NCBI RefSeq assembly: GCF_000321225.1
Contig: NW_004450464.1
Span: 1,347,032 to 1,411,031 of the forward strand
Direction of reading: 5' to 3'
Origin: Odobenus rosmarus divergens
Taxonomy: Eukaryota; Chordata; Mammalia; Carnivora; Odobenidae
Length of the DNA stretch: 64,000 bases
The notes beneath the pieces were generated by a model that saw only the letters and a program-made list of their open reading frames with translations, had not been told where the DNA came from and searched no databases. Shown piece after piece: positions 36,190 to 48,419 of this stretch (its first letter is position 1; each line of letters opens with the position of its first letter). The translations under genes and the position numbers were made by a program.

Positions 36190-36320
36190 TTAGATTTAAT
36201 TTAGGCATCTTAATGAGCTTTGCTTTTGATATGTAGGCATAATTAGTGCATTGAGCACAAGTTAACCCTAATTAAATTGATTAACTTGGGCAATATTTGC
36301 TCTGGTTGATAGAATGAACA
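36190..36320. promoter_or_regulatory. AT-rich candidate conserved non-coding element
   Basis: A unique stretch has clustered homeodomain-like words: GCATAATTAGTGC, CCCTAATTAAATTGATTAAC. No repeat is recognised. Function is not shown by the sequence. Confidence 0.25.
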
Positions 36321-36899
36321 TAAGCCTAAGGATTTTTTTTAAAAAATTTGCTTATTTTTCATGTTTCCTAGTTTCATATCTACGTGTTCATAGTCGACTT
36401 AAGTAATATGTTGTTATGATAGGTGATGGAAATTATCTTAAGACTTGGATAGTCCTGTGCTTAGAGATGCAGTGTATTTGAACCAAAGGGAGTCTATATA
36501 GTCCACCTCCCCAAGCACCAAAAAAATAAAAAGTTTATAAGATTTTGTAAAAGAGTTTTGGTGAATCAAGTGAGTAAATATTACTTTGTGACTGATTATC
36601 TGTTCTTCTACTCTAACCAAATTGATCAAATAACTATAGTTGTTTATGTTGTACATTCTAGCCTGGTCCTTACAAGAAAGATATATGAAAAGCAAACAGG
36701 TCAGAGGAAGTAGAAGAACTCACCCATTTTTATGAAAAGATGGGGAGAGTAGCTTCCTCTGGGTGAGATCTGTGTGCTTGGGGTTGTGAAGGCACCTCTC
36801 CTGCCAAGCCTACACAAGAAATCCCACTGGACAGAAGAGTTGTCATTACTCCTTTATGATTTTTGTTTTTATTCCTTTTTAATCTTTTATTATATCTCT

Positions 36900-37680
36900 C
36901 CATGGCATTTCTTTTTTTAAGTTAATTTTATTTTAATAGCTTATTGAGGTCTAGTTGACATATGATTAACTGCACATATTTGAAAAGCACAATTTGGTAA
37001 AATTTGATGTATCTGTACACCAGTAAGACCACCACAATCAAGATGATGAATACATACTTTGCCCTTAAAAGTTTCCTCATATCCCTTTGTAATCTCTTGC
37101 TTTCAGACTTTGCCTCTCATAGTCCCTGTCCTCAGGCAACACTTGATCTACTTTTATTTGCTGTAAGTATTATAAGTCGAGTCATACAGTATATAATCTT
37201 TTTTTTTTTTTTGCCTGGCTTCTTCATTTTGTATAATTATTTTAAGGTTTACCCATATTATTGTGTGTATCAATGTATTTTAATTGCTGAGTAGTATTCT
37301 AGCTTACAGATAAGTCAAAATTTTTTATCCTTTCACATTACAGGAGTTGGACATATAGGACATTTGAATTCCAATTTTGGATAATTAAAAATAATGTTAC
37401 TATGAACACTCATGTACATGTATTTTTATGGACATACATATGTTTTAATTTGACTTGGGTAAATACCAGGAATGGAATGACTAGGTCATATAGTAGGTGT
37501 ATGCTTAATTTTTAAGAAACTACCAACCTTTCTTCTAAAGCAGTTGTAGCATTTAACATTCCCACATGCAGTATGTGAGCATTTCATTTGTTTAATATTG
37601 ATAACACTCGATAAGGTCACATGTTTTTAATTTTAGCCACTTGGATATGTGTAGATTTTTAAAAATTAATTTATTTTAAT
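36900..37680 (-). mobile_element. Old LINE-1 3' part (L1M type), antisense
   Basis: GCTTATTGAGGTCTAGTTGA, CCACCACAATCAAGATGATG, GCTGAGTAGTATTCTAGC, GGGTAAATACCAGGAATGG and CATTCCCACATGCAGTATGT follow the order of an antisense LINE-1 3' region. The sequence is decayed throughout. Confidence 0.75.
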
Positions 37681-38630
37681 AGACCTCTTGATCTAAGAGG
37701 ATTTAGCACCTGCTCATAGTAGGTACTCAATTATTATATGTTACTTTAGTAAAGACAGAAGTGGTGTTGATATTCTCGTGATAAAATAAAAAAGCCTGAA
37801 ATGCATCAAAAGAAGCCCTAGCCTCATGCTGGTAATAGCATGTATTTGCATTGTTGTCTTTCCTATTCTTGCAGTGACTTAGAAACAACAAAATAAAATC
37901 CATTCATCTACCAGACAGGTGTCCCAGACTAATATTTCTTTGCTTACAGCACAAGCCAGAGAATGACATTTTAAATTAGTTATAGTAGACATTGTACTTT
38001 TAACTTTGTGACCTAACCATTATAAATATCACTGAACTTTATCTGTATGAAAAGCAGATCTCAACATCATGTGTGGTTTCAGGTAATTGAAGTTACTTGC
38101 AAAAGCAGAACCAACTGGAAGAATTAAACTCCGGAATTTTTTTTTTGTCCATTTGACCTAGATATTTTAGTATTGTCAGTCTTAACAAACTGATCATATG
38201 AGTTGAAAGTTTTCAACATTCAATTGAAACATTGCAATAAATCAGTAAGGCAAATGATGGAACTTCCTGGATATTTACTCTTGGTTTATATTTTGCTGGC
38301 AGTTTTAATTGTGTGTTTGCATACATATGAATAACTTCCATTTTCAAGTTGTAGAAAATAATATGCCATAATTTCATTTACATTGGAAAACTTCCTTTCT
38401 TTTGTACTTCTATATGATTTGTAGTACAGTATGATGGTCATCAATAGAAAATGGTCCTATAGTATGTAAGAGTCAGTAATCCTCTAAAATATGCCCCAGT
38501 TTTTCCCTACAAAGAAATTACCAAAAATATATAAGTGCTCATTTGAACAAGTGATAAAATAATAATAGTGATAAGCCAGTTTCTTGAAAAAACTGTAGGG
38601 TAGATGGCAAAATAAATGATTACATTTTCT

Positions 38631-38830
38631 TTTTTTTTTTTAAAGATTTTATTTACTTAATTGATAGAGAGAGACAGCGTGAGAGGGAACACAAGCAGGG
38701 GGAGTGGGAGAGGGAGAAGCAGGCTCCCAGCCAGAGCAGGGAGCCTGATGCGGGGCTCGATCCCAGGACCCCAGGATCATGACCTGAGCCGAAGGCAGTC
38801 GCTTAACCAACTGAGCCACCCAGGCGCCCC
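38631..38830 (-). mobile_element. Carnivore SINE, left member of an inverted pair
   Basis: Antisense full-length copy from the T run and TAAAGATTTTATTTACTT to GAGCCACCCAGGCGCCCC. The flanks TACATTTTCT and TACTTTTTCC suggest a weak duplication. Its 5' end faces that of the next SINE, 28 bases away. Confidence 0.94.
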
Positions 38831-38858
38831 TACTTTTTCCTTAAAGAACAACGATGAC

Positions 38859-39093
38859 GGCGTGCCTGGGTGACTCAGTCGTTTAAGCATCTGCCTTCTG
38901 CCTTGGGCTCAAGTCAGTACCCCAGGGTCCTGAGATGGATCCCTGTGTTGAGCTCCCTGCTCAGTGGGGAGCCTGCTTCTCCCTCTGCCCTCTCCCTCTC
39001 TCTCCCTCTGCCCTCCCCTCCCCCCACTTGTGCTCTCTCTTGCTCTATCTCAAATAAATAAAACCTTAAATAACAATAACAACAACAACAAAA
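38859..39093 (+). mobile_element. Carnivore SINE, right member of an inverted pair
   Basis: Sense copy starting GGCGTGCCTGGGTGACTCAG, with a long CT-rich stretch and a CAAATAAATAAAACC tail that runs into an AAC-rich repeat. With the preceding antisense copy it forms a head-to-head inverted pair. Confidence 0.92.
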
Positions 39094-39169
39094 TCTTTAC
39101 TAGGTTTAATTGTTAACAAATCTTTTTCCTAAGGATATTCTTGGGTCGAACTATTGGATGTTTCAGATG

Positions 39170-39460
39170 AGTAACACTCAGTACTTGCTTTCTAAGTGCT
39201 CATGATTGGGGGTTGGAGGTACAGGAGAAGAAGAGGGAGGGATAAATAAAATGAGGAATGCTAACATCAAGTGCTAGGAAGTATCAAAGTAGCACAGAGG
39301 CGAAGGATGTAACTCGGGGGGGCTTTTGGAAGAGGTGATGCTCCAAGAAATTGGGGAGAGAAGACAGATGAGAAGGAGGAGCTGGGATGTACCAAAAAGG
39401 AAAGTAACGTAAAAGCGAAGTTGTGTTTGTCTACCAGAGATAGAGGGAGGGAATCAAGAA
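39170..39460 (-). mobile_element. L2-like fragment, antisense
   Basis: GGGCTTTTGGAAGAGGTGAT followed by a GA-rich stretch resembles the antisense L2 3' region (the 'cttcctggaggaggtgac' part). Support is limited to short phrases. Confidence 0.4.
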
Positions 39461-40359
39461 GGATTTAGATTTTTAGACACTCTAATCAATGAAATGATTA
39501 GCTTCCCATAAGCAATAAAAAACAATAATGTACTAAACTGAAGTAAGTCTAAGGAGGCTAAATCGTATTCTTATTTTCTTTCCTTTGTTATCTTGATCAT
39601 GTTTTTGAGGGGGAGGGGGGGAACATAAAATATCAAAAGTTTTCTAAAATCATTTCTCCCGTTGTGGTTCTTTGCTTAGTAGGATATACTCAATCTGTCC
39701 TTGTACTTACCATTGGATAAGTTAACAGTGGTATTCGCGGGAAAGGAGACGCAGTGGAGCACCTTCTATGTGCCAGCACCATGGAACTTGCTGGGATGGG
39801 GTCATTCCTGGCTCCCATGAAGCTCATAGCTGGGGGATGGGGTGGGGAGACTGAGGAACGAGCGGTGGTTAATGGTGCAGTTGGAGAGGTGCTCCTGCAC
39901 AGGGGGTTGCCTCGCGTGTGCACAGTTCCCAGTGGGGAACAGCCTCTGTGCCAAGGGACAGTTCTACCCTCCTGCATCTCCCTTTCCACGTCCTGAAGAG
40001 ACCAATTTTGACTCTTTCCTGTACCAGAGTTTATGATGCAATTTTTTACATTTTTCTTCCTTCCAACCATGAGATGAGTATTAGGACTATTTTATGAAGA
40101 AATAAAAGCACTTCATATTAAGTAATACAATCATAACATTTTATTCCACAGATTTTATATGTAAATCTCTAGAGAATAACTTCATTAGTCTGCGATCACT
40201 TTATTATGCAAGTGTAAATGTGATTTATGTACGTGAGACAGGGAAGAAAATCTAGTAGCAGATGAGAGTTTTATTCTCTTTGTATTTCTTCTTTCATTTA
40301 TGCAGAAAAACTAGTGTGCTATCTGATGGGTCCTGTTGAAGTTCCTTTAAAAAGATTCA

Positions 40360-40540
40360 CTGATGTCCTAACGTTGACTCTGTGAAGTAGGCACTGTCCC
40401 TATTGCTATTTCATGAGGAGGGAAACGGGGACACATAAAAGTTAAATACCAAAGTCTGCGTGGTAGGTAGCGAAGCCAGAGTTGGAAACAAGGTAATGGC
40501 TGTGTAATGTAGACTCTAGGTTCTACACAACGACACCAGT
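40360..40540 (+). mobile_element. MIR element
   Basis: GTGAAGTAGGCACTGTCCCT, TTCATGAGGAGGGAAACGGG and GGTAGCGAAGCCAGAGTTGG are MIR-like and in order. Confidence 0.6.
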
Positions 40541-41529
40541 AGGTATGTTTGAAATTACTCATTCTTCAGTCTTCTGGGCTAACGGTTTTCTTTCACTATC
40601 CAAGTAAAATGTATCAAATTCCTATACAATTTCCTATAATAAACTCAGGACCCATGCCACTATTTTCAGGTTTTCCCTGAAAGCGTGCTTTCGTGTTTCC
40701 CCTTCTGGCTCCAGGTGCCGGGTCCTCCCGGCATCTCGCCACTTGCCTGTGAAGATGCTGCCCCTTCTTCACTCCCACACCACTGGAGCAGAGATGTGGA
40801 GATTTCTCCTCCAAATCTCCCAGCACATCATTAACCCACCATCGCTATCTATGATGGAGCTTTACTGGAAGTGTGGGGGCGGGGTGTGTGGTAAATAGTA
40901 GCCCAGGGCAGAGGCTTCTACGTCTTGTCATTTAAAAATCATCCCTGTTCTTGGAAGTTTCTTACCAGGTCCTTTGATAACCCTTTCAACTTCCTGAGAT
41001 TTTGCCAGAGCTACTTCTCTTCTACATACTCCTTCAAACTGGAGCAGGCACAGGCCACCCAAAACTCCTATCCTCTCTTTATGTAGAAAATTTTCTAATC
41101 TTCATTCCGCCTTTTTTTTTCCCTCTAGACCAGTCTGGGGAACCTTGCCCTAACGGAATTTTTACTAACCCAAGAGCTCTGAACGTCTGAGTGGTGAATC
41201 CCAACAGTCCTTCACTATCACCCTTTTTCCCCCCAGAACTATTTCCATTACATTAAAAAAATTCTAGGCAGAAAAAAGCAACTATTAGGCATATGGGAGT
41301 ATTGGTTTGCAAACTGCCCCCCTTTAATAGGGAGGACAAGGAAAGATTGAAGAAAGAAGCAGCCATTCCAGGTCAGTAGGTGGCAGGTATAAGGAGCAAG
41401 GGAACTTGCTTATGAGGCTTGTCTTGTGCAGCTAAAAGACAAGTTGATCTCCATACCCACCCACCAGAATCCTCAAAGTTTATAGAGAGGCCTTAACTGG
41501 GTTCAGTCATGTATACAGTCCAGATGGCC

Positions 41530-41735
41530 TCTTTCAAGACTGTGTTCTTGGGGCAGCCTCTAGCATGGGGAAGGCAAGTGGAATGCCCATTCCAAGGACA
41601 GAGGAGGGTAAGGAACTTCCAGTAGTAGCCTGGGTCCAGCTCAAGGGTCAGCCAGCAACCCTGTTGATTACCTCTTCCAACAGGGAGACCATAATGGAAT
41701 AAAATACAAGGTGTCTCTTTAAACAAGTTAAATAT
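41530..41735 (+). repeat. Unnamed repeat, copy A
   Basis: CCAAGGACAGAGGAGGGTAA, CCTGGGTCCAGCTCAAGGGT and GATTACCTCTTCCAACAGGG correspond in order to 63700-63870. The two copies share an interspersed family, perhaps an old LTR. Confidence 0.45.
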
Positions 41736-41919
41736 AATTAAATTTGCAGTAAGTACAATGATTTAACAAAGAAGCCATAATATCTATCTTTGACAGATTG
41801 AATTCACAATTCTCCATGATTCTGCCCTACGATATTGACATGTGAATGTGCATTGATAGGAACTAAGAGTTTAGAGTGTTTGGATGTATTGGTAAAAGGG
41901 CCGCCATGGTCACTTTTTA

Positions 41920-42300
41920 TCTTTTGTTCAATAAACAATGATGATGTACCTATTACGTTTCAGGCCTGGTGTTTAGAAGGAGAACTACGTGATGAATAAA
42001 TTATGGTTCTTGACCTCACAAACTGTGGATCGAGTGGGTCATAGAGAAACTTTGGCACATAACTAGAAAATAGTACAATATGAACAAAGTGACCTGTGTA
42101 GTGGTATAAAATCATAGAATACACAACCAGCAGCCTGATGGGGTCGGGGAAACTTGTATTGAAGATGCCGTTTGCATTAAGGATGGGTGTAAGTGTTCAG
42201 GCAGAAAATGATAGAAGAAAGAAGGGGACGTGTGAAGTTTTGGGAGAACAAAACAGCATCATATTTCTGTGTTCTGAGCATCAGCTGTCTGTGTGTTGAA
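41920..42300 (-). mobile_element. L2-like fragment, antisense
   Basis: TTTTGTTCAATAAACAATGA, GTACCTATTACGTTTCAGGC and GGTTCTTGACCTCACAAACT follow the order of the antisense L2 3' end (target 'caaatatttattgagcacctactatgtgccagg'). Confidence 0.5.
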
Positions 42301-43738
42301 AGGATGGGGAGGAGGGGAGGAGAGAAAGAGATGGAGTGGCCAACATGAGAGCAGAACAATAGGTTAGGTTCCACACAAGAAAGCTCATCTTCTATCTGTT
42401 CAGACTTTCAGAAACACCAGGGCCAGCTTTTAAGTATCCCAACCGGACCTGGTGAATCTGAGTGTCTTGATTAAATCAGAAGCTTGAAGTAACTTTTATT
42501 CATATTAGGGTTTAAGAAACACTGTTATAGGCAATGGGAGCTTTTGGCTTTTTAAATATTTCATAAATGTGAGGTCATATCTGGTACTACAGACCAATAT
42601 ACCATAGTGTATATTGTACACGTACTTAGAAACATAATGAACAAAATGAGTTTTTATATAGCTTGAACGCTGTATGGTACCCTGGGTAGCAACTTAGCAT
42701 AGTTTAAGTAGATGAAATTATATAAAGTGTCTACTAAAATACCATTGGTGAAACTTTACCAAGTGTTACTATTTTTTTTTCTTTTATCCCCTCCCTCATG
42801 CACAGTAAATCCTGTCTGAATAATTTACTCATTCTGGAACATTAAAACAGTCTTGGGCTTTAAGGATAACTAAAGAGTTTCTGAACTATAATGAGGCTCT
42901 TGGAAATGCTGTACCACAAATTATATGTGGGGGAGAATATGGCTTTATTTAGACTTCCAAGCTAGCTTTCATTTTCATCCAGAGAATGCTTTTGAGAAGA
43001 AGCTGTTATTTGGTATGGCTAGAGTAGTAAGTGAGCTGCCCTTAGCCTCATGAGTGTAGAAGGGAGGGACAGACGGACCACTAGTCTGTAAGTCTGTGGA
43101 TGGAATTAAGTTTGTCTAAAACCCTTCACTGTATCTGGACAGGGGAACAGCTTGCATATGTGAAAATGACATCTGAATTCAAATTGAAAATAGTAACATA
43201 AAAGCAAGTGTAGTGATGACCAGTGTAGACCACAGCACAAAGTGGGCAAACCTATTGAGATGAAAATGCTGATAACTGTATTGGAGTTCTTTGTAGAAAA
43301 GATGTATGAAACATCGTGGATAATAGTTTGAGAATGAGAGAAAACATATGGGGATTCATAAGCACAAGTGCAATACAGTGGAAATATGACTCAATCTTTC
43401 TATCAAGACTGAACATTGATTAGTGTCTTCCTAAATGATGGGCTCTACTTTGTAATGATTTTCAAATGTATAGGTGCAGCTCCACACAGAAGCTAAGATC
43501 AATTTCCTATAAAACAATTAAAAAATAGATTTTTAACACCAGCTTTATGGTATTTGGTGCATTAGCTACAAGGCTACTATATTTCGACTGAATTAAACAT
43601 GGCAGTGAGGCATGAGAAAGGTTCTAGAACTTCTTTATCTAAATGGCTTATTTTTATTTGTTTATTTTTAATAGAACAGAGCCTATAGTTCCTGAGCTGG
43701 GGTTGGAACATTTGGGAGATGAATTTTAGCACACTTAT

Positions 43739-43796
43739 ATTTTTTTTCCTTCTTTCTTTCTTTTCTTCTTCTTCTTTTTTTTTTTTTTTTTTTTTT
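43739..43796 (+). repeat. Polypyrimidine tract (TTTC/TTC then T run)
   Basis: A pure T/C stretch of 58 bases has TTTC and TTC units and ends in a T run of more than 20. It may be the decayed A-rich tail of an antisense element. Confidence 0.9.
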
Positions 43797-44988
43797 ACAT
43801 TTCCAACACACTGATACTCCAAACGCTTTGACCTTGGCTCTGCAAAATTGTAGTAATAAGTTTTTTCACTTTTATTTAACAACCATTTTGAATAAGGGCA
43901 GCAAATATTTGAATAGGGGGTGTGGGGATTTGGTAGATTTTTATAAGGAAAATCTATATTATTTCTAAAGTCATATCATTAAAATTATAATAACTTAAAA
44001 CAGATTTTTAAAAGATATCTTTGAAGCACATATTTTTTAAAGTTTAGATTTCTAGCAAATTTATAGAGGGCTGTTAGCATCCCATAGCTGAAATCACAAA
44101 ATTGTTATATCCTATGCTTTCTGCTTTTCACTATGTTACTGTTGGAATATTTTCTGATAACATCTATCAGAGAGGAATGGATGTTGTAGTAAAACGGAGT
44201 CTTCTCGGTCTGATTGATTTTGTGCTTTACAACCCATTTCAGTTATCAGAAAGTATTTAAATTTTTTCCTCCTGCTATTTGGAAAGAATGTAATGGTCTA
44301 AAAGATTGCCTACCTTCTGAGGGAGTTTATTTCTTGTCAAGATAGAAACAGTATATTTACTAAACTGCCTTTAAATTTGGAGTGAATATTGCAATCCATT
44401 TCTTTCTCCATTTGCTGGCCTGTAATTATAGGAAGCACCCAAACATGACACATGGCAATATAATCTAGCAGATCTGTAGACCATGGCTAGGATGTTTTAA
44501 AATTAGGAGATTCCAGAATGAAACTAAAACCATTTTTTCAGTGGTTAGAACTCACCAGTATTTTACTTCAGTATGAATTTGTATAGTGATGATTCTTGTA
44601 TTGCCCAGTGACCTTTCTTAGCCATTACTATAAAGCTAACAGAACAAACAAATGTATTTTTAACACTATACTATAGGCAAATATTCCTTCCCTATGAAAT
44701 GGGGAAGATGTAAGATGCTAAGATACAGATTTGTATTCACTGTTTGGCAAAAAAAAATCCACCAAAATTTTCTGGAAGAGGGTTTAAAATAAATACGTTT
44801 CTTAGACCAATAAATATGGCCCGTGATCTGCAGTGATTTGACATAATGAAATAAATGAATATAATTAACTATGATGACAAAGTAAATTAAACCACTGTAG
44901 CTATTTAGAGAATACTAGCCATTTTAGCTGGAGACCATTTGCTTTTGTACATTTATGGATTATACAGAACTAGCTTTAAAAGATAAGA

Positions 44989-45016
44989 TGTATAATTTGT
45001 ATAATTTGTATAATTG
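44989..45016 (+). repeat. 9-bp tandem repeat
   Basis: TGTATAATT is repeated three times in a row. Confidence 0.85.
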
Positions 45017-45765
45017 TGTAGTTAGAGGGACTGTAGGTCCAATTAACTCATTTTAATTTAGAATACCATGTGCTACTTGATAAAATGGTTTTTCTGGCAC
45101 CTGGATATCCTTTTAGGCATGCCTTGGAGACCCCGTAGTGTAAATAAAATTGTGTTGATTTGCTTAGGTCTATGGGATTTGGACTTGGTTCTGGAGTGAA
45201 CATTATATTTAAATACATAGGTAAAAGGCAGAGTGAAAACATTTAGAATGCTCACAGATTGGTGTGGAAAGAAAAGTCTACAGAATCTGTGGGAACTTCT
45301 TCAGGACTCCAGGTTGGATAAGATAGTTTTGGGGGCAACATATGGTGATGGGGAAGATTTTTTTTTTTAAGAAAGAAAGAATAGTTATTGATGACTAACT
45401 AGACATAGGAAATAAGAATCTTAGCACCTTGAGTCTGAATGCTTACAAGGCTGATTTTAATATATGAAAAGGAAGTCAGGAAGATGCTGAGAAAAGCAGA
45501 AGAGAATGGTAGACCAAAAAAGATCCAGCTTGATGTTAGGCATTGAAAAATAATTAGATCTCCGGGTAAGAAAATTTTGCTTCCTCAACAGTTCTCATAG
45601 TGTAATCTGAGGTTCATAAGATCTTTTCGAAATGTATGGGAGATCAAAACAATTTTGATAATACTATCAAGACATGATTTTTCTTTTTCTCTGCATTGGC
45701 ATTTCCTTTGGTAGTGCAAACACAGTGGTGAGCAAAACTGTTGGAGCTTTAGCAAATTAAGTTAG

Positions 45766-46854
45766 TGGTACCAACTTGTACTCATAGTCATTGTATTCTT
45801 CATACCTACAAACTTGCAGGAAAAAAAGTCCAGTTTCATTTAAAAATGTCCTGATGAAGCAGTAAAAATTATTAATCTTGTTATACATCAGCCCTGAATT
45901 ATATACATATTTTTCACATTCTGTGTGTTGACATAATACATAAAGCACATTTTCTGCATACTAAATGATAATGGCCCTCTTGATGAAAGACACCTGTGTG
46001 TTCGTTTCAACTGCAAGCTCAACTATCCACTCTTTTTCTTGAGCACATTTTTTTAGTGAAAAACATGATTGACAAATTATGATTATTCAGATGTGGGTAT
46101 TTGGGTAGACATTTTCTCAAAGTGGACTAAAATGAACCCGCCACTTCAAGAAAAATAACTCACGGTGTTTGTTGCCAGGGATAACACTTGAGATTTCAAG
46201 AGAAAATTGGAAATATAGAAAACTTAACAGGAATCACCATAAACTTGAAAAGTTCCTGATTACATACAGAAATGACCAACTCTGTCAGCATTGAGAAAAT
46301 GTGCATAATGTGTGAGCCAACATTTCTAAATGTTAATGACTGAGTTACAAAATCATGCATGGGTAATAGAACCATGCATAGGAAAATGCAAACCAATGGG
46401 ACATCGCAACTGACCGTGAAAAAAAATTAATTGTCAAGTTTTGGTGTAATAGCAAAGAGGAATATTGACAATTATCTGAAAAGATGGTTAAATATACCTC
46501 CTTTTGCCAACTGCATATCTTTGGGAGACTGGATATTTTTTAAAAGATACATGTTTTTTAAAGATTTTATTTATTTATTTGAGAGAGAAAGAGACCACGC
46601 ATGGGAGAGAGCATGAGCAGGGGAGAGGCGCAGAGGGAGAGGGAAAAGCAGACTCCCCACTGAGTAGGGAGCCTGATGCGGGGCTCGATTCCAGGACCCT
46701 GGAATTACTACCTGAGCCAAAGGCAGACGCTTAACCGACTGAGCCACCCAGGCACCCCAGATTTTTTCCATATACCTTGAACGAGACAGCATATTGAAAT
46801 GAATTAAACCCAGGAGCAGATATGAGAAGCTGGCTGTCTTGGATTAAGCCAGGT
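45766..46854 (+). pseudogene. hAT transposase fragment (ZBED/Charlie-like), broken by stops, frameshifts and a SINE
   Basis: Translation in shifting frames gives recognisable hAT transposase blocks. DEAVKIINL lies at 45853 onward. HTK**WPS**K lies at 45957 onward, corresponding to the family's HTEVRWLSRGK. DIFSKWTKMNPPLQEK*LTV and then DFKRKLEI lie from 46108 onward, corresponding to a family stretch of the DIFSKLNELN...LQGK type. Further on, GTCAAGTTTTGGTGTAATAG matches the region just before the C-terminal dimerisation domain. The SINE interrupts that C-terminal part, and the sequence resumes at about 46759 (TTTTCCATATACCTTGAACG). Several stops lie where arginine or glycine codons are expected, typical of neutral decay. 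The N-terminal zinc finger and much of the catalytic domain are absent. It cannot encode an active enzyme. Confidence 0.8.
46540..46758 (-). mobile_element. Carnivore SINE inside the hAT transposase fossil
   Basis: Antisense copy from TTTTTTAAAGATTTTATTTA to GAGCCACCCAGGCACCCC. It splits the C-terminal coding part of the hAT transposase remnant. Because the transposase had to be there first, the order of events is clear. The target duplication is uncertain (GATATTTTT / GATTTTTTC). Confidence 0.92.
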
Positions 46855-47123
46855 AATGTAAAATCATGCCACTCTTCACACTATTTGTTTTGGAAAATAT
46901 AGTTATTTTTCACAAAATATGTAATTTATTCTAATGTAATAAGTTTGTGATAGTTATTTTTTAAGAGGGCTGAATAAATATTTTTAAATAGTTACCCATT
47001 GTCATTGTAAAATAATATATATCTATAAATAGAACCCTCCAAGACAAAAGCTTTACAGGTTTCTCAGTAACTTTTAAGAATGTAAAGGATCCTGAGGCCA
47101 AAAACTTTGGGAATCACTGAGTA

Positions 47124-48039
47124 ACATATGTACCTTTGGGGGTCATTAGCTTGGAAGTTTCATTTGATATTGTAGAAGTAGTGTTATATTTTGAACGAGA
47201 TCATATAGAACAAATACCACGGCTTGAAAAAAAAACAAAACTGGCCTAGGTTTTGGAGGAATGAGTGAAAGAAAAATAAATCCCCTGTAGAGGATGTAAG
47301 GGTTTCAATGCCATCTGTTTTAGGGGCTGACGTACCCAGGAGAGTGCGAGTCCTGTGAAGAAGACACTGCACTTGGTTAGGTAGAGGTCTATAGAGACCT
47401 TGAGCCATTTCAGTGGCCCAGTGCAACCTTTAATCTGAACCATTCAGTTATCTCTCTCTGTCCACCTGAATCTTCCACTGTTTCCTGATGGAATTTAGGG
47501 ACCATCACCAGCAAAAATCCCTGGATCCTCAACCTTTATCTCTGAGTGCAACTTGACCTTCTTGTTCTGTCTGAACCTTAGTACATCTTTCCTTACAGTC
47601 TTTTCAAATATAGACTATTTCTTGGAGGGTCAGAATTGAAGAGCAACAGTGTTTATTTCCTTCTCCACATGAACTTGGTAATAAAGATCTTACATGGTCT
47701 CCTTTTTTCCCAGAGGTTAGGATGAATTTTCCAGTTAATAATTACAAATATTGGAAAATCTTCAGCTGTTTGGACCCCAGCACAGCACATGTAGGGATTT
47801 ATTTTCACTTATTTTTGCTATGTTAATAATATTTGTTAATTTCCCAACAAAGGAATAATTATAATGGCTAATTTGGATTATATACCACATGTAATAGCCT
47901 AAGGTACTAAATTAACAGTGAAATCTCTGCATTTAATTGGATGTATAAAGTTTTGTTTCATTTTTAGCTTAAATATTTGCCAAATGGCCCCTTTTTAGCT
48001 TATTTAAATAGTCTTTCAGCCTTTTTAAAGAGCCTCTGT
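47124..48039. other. Unannotated intron sequence
   Basis: No gene or named repeat is recognised. Confidence 0.5.
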
Positions 48040-48215
48040 ATCCCAATAGTTCAGAACCTAGACTCTGGAGCCAGATAGCTTGGCTTTAGATGCAGGCTCT
48101 GCCCCTTTCCATGTAAATATATAAAGTCACTTACTTGAGCAACTTTAGGAAATCACTTAATTTTCAGTGCTGAAGCTTGATTATCTTTAAAGTGGGAATG
48201 CTAATAATAATTAAT
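48040..48215 (-). mobile_element. MIR element, antisense
   Basis: AGACTCTGGAGCCAGATAGC, TTGGCTTTAGATGCAGGCTC, TGAGCAACTTTAGGAAATCA and TTTAAAGTGGGAATGCTAAT match the antisense MIR order. Confidence 0.7.
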
Positions 48216-48419
48216 TATTTATAATACCACGATTATGATTATATTCAGTCTGTAATTATGTTCACCAGACTCACTACCTGCTAGTATTCCATACTGTTGT
48301 TTATCAGACTTCTGATATTTATTATAACCTTAGTAGTTTATTATTTATTTAATTGTTATTATAGTAAGATTACCTATACCATGGGTTGGGGAACCAAGTG
48401 AATTAATTTAACAGAAGCA

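Larger units (their letters stand above)
42301..45585. other. Unannotated intron sequence
   Basis: AT-rich, largely unique-looking. It contains the polypyrimidine tract at 43739 and the 9-bp tandem repeat at 44989. No coding signal is seen. Confidence 0.5.
45586..47123 (+). mobile_element. Decayed hAT-superfamily DNA transposon carrying a transposase remnant
   Basis: The left end reads CAACAGTTCTCATAGTGT and the right end ...AACTTTGGGAATCACTGA. The reverse complement of the right end (TCAGTGATTCCCAAAGTT) resembles the left end, as expected for diverged hAT terminal inverted repeats. The right terminal part matches a subterminal pattern I recognise (GGAGCAGATATGAGAAGC, TTTGTTTTGGAAAATATAG, AAAGGATCCTGAGGCC). 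An 8-bp target duplication is not clear. A carnivore SINE inserted later at about 46540-46758. Without the SINE the element is about 1.3 kb, so much of the original 5' part is missing. Confidence 0.8.

Noticed and set aside
46571..46792. SINE 5' regions as tRNA genes
   Set aside because: The tRNA-like heads belong to SINEs; they lack an intact tRNA fold and occur in many copies.
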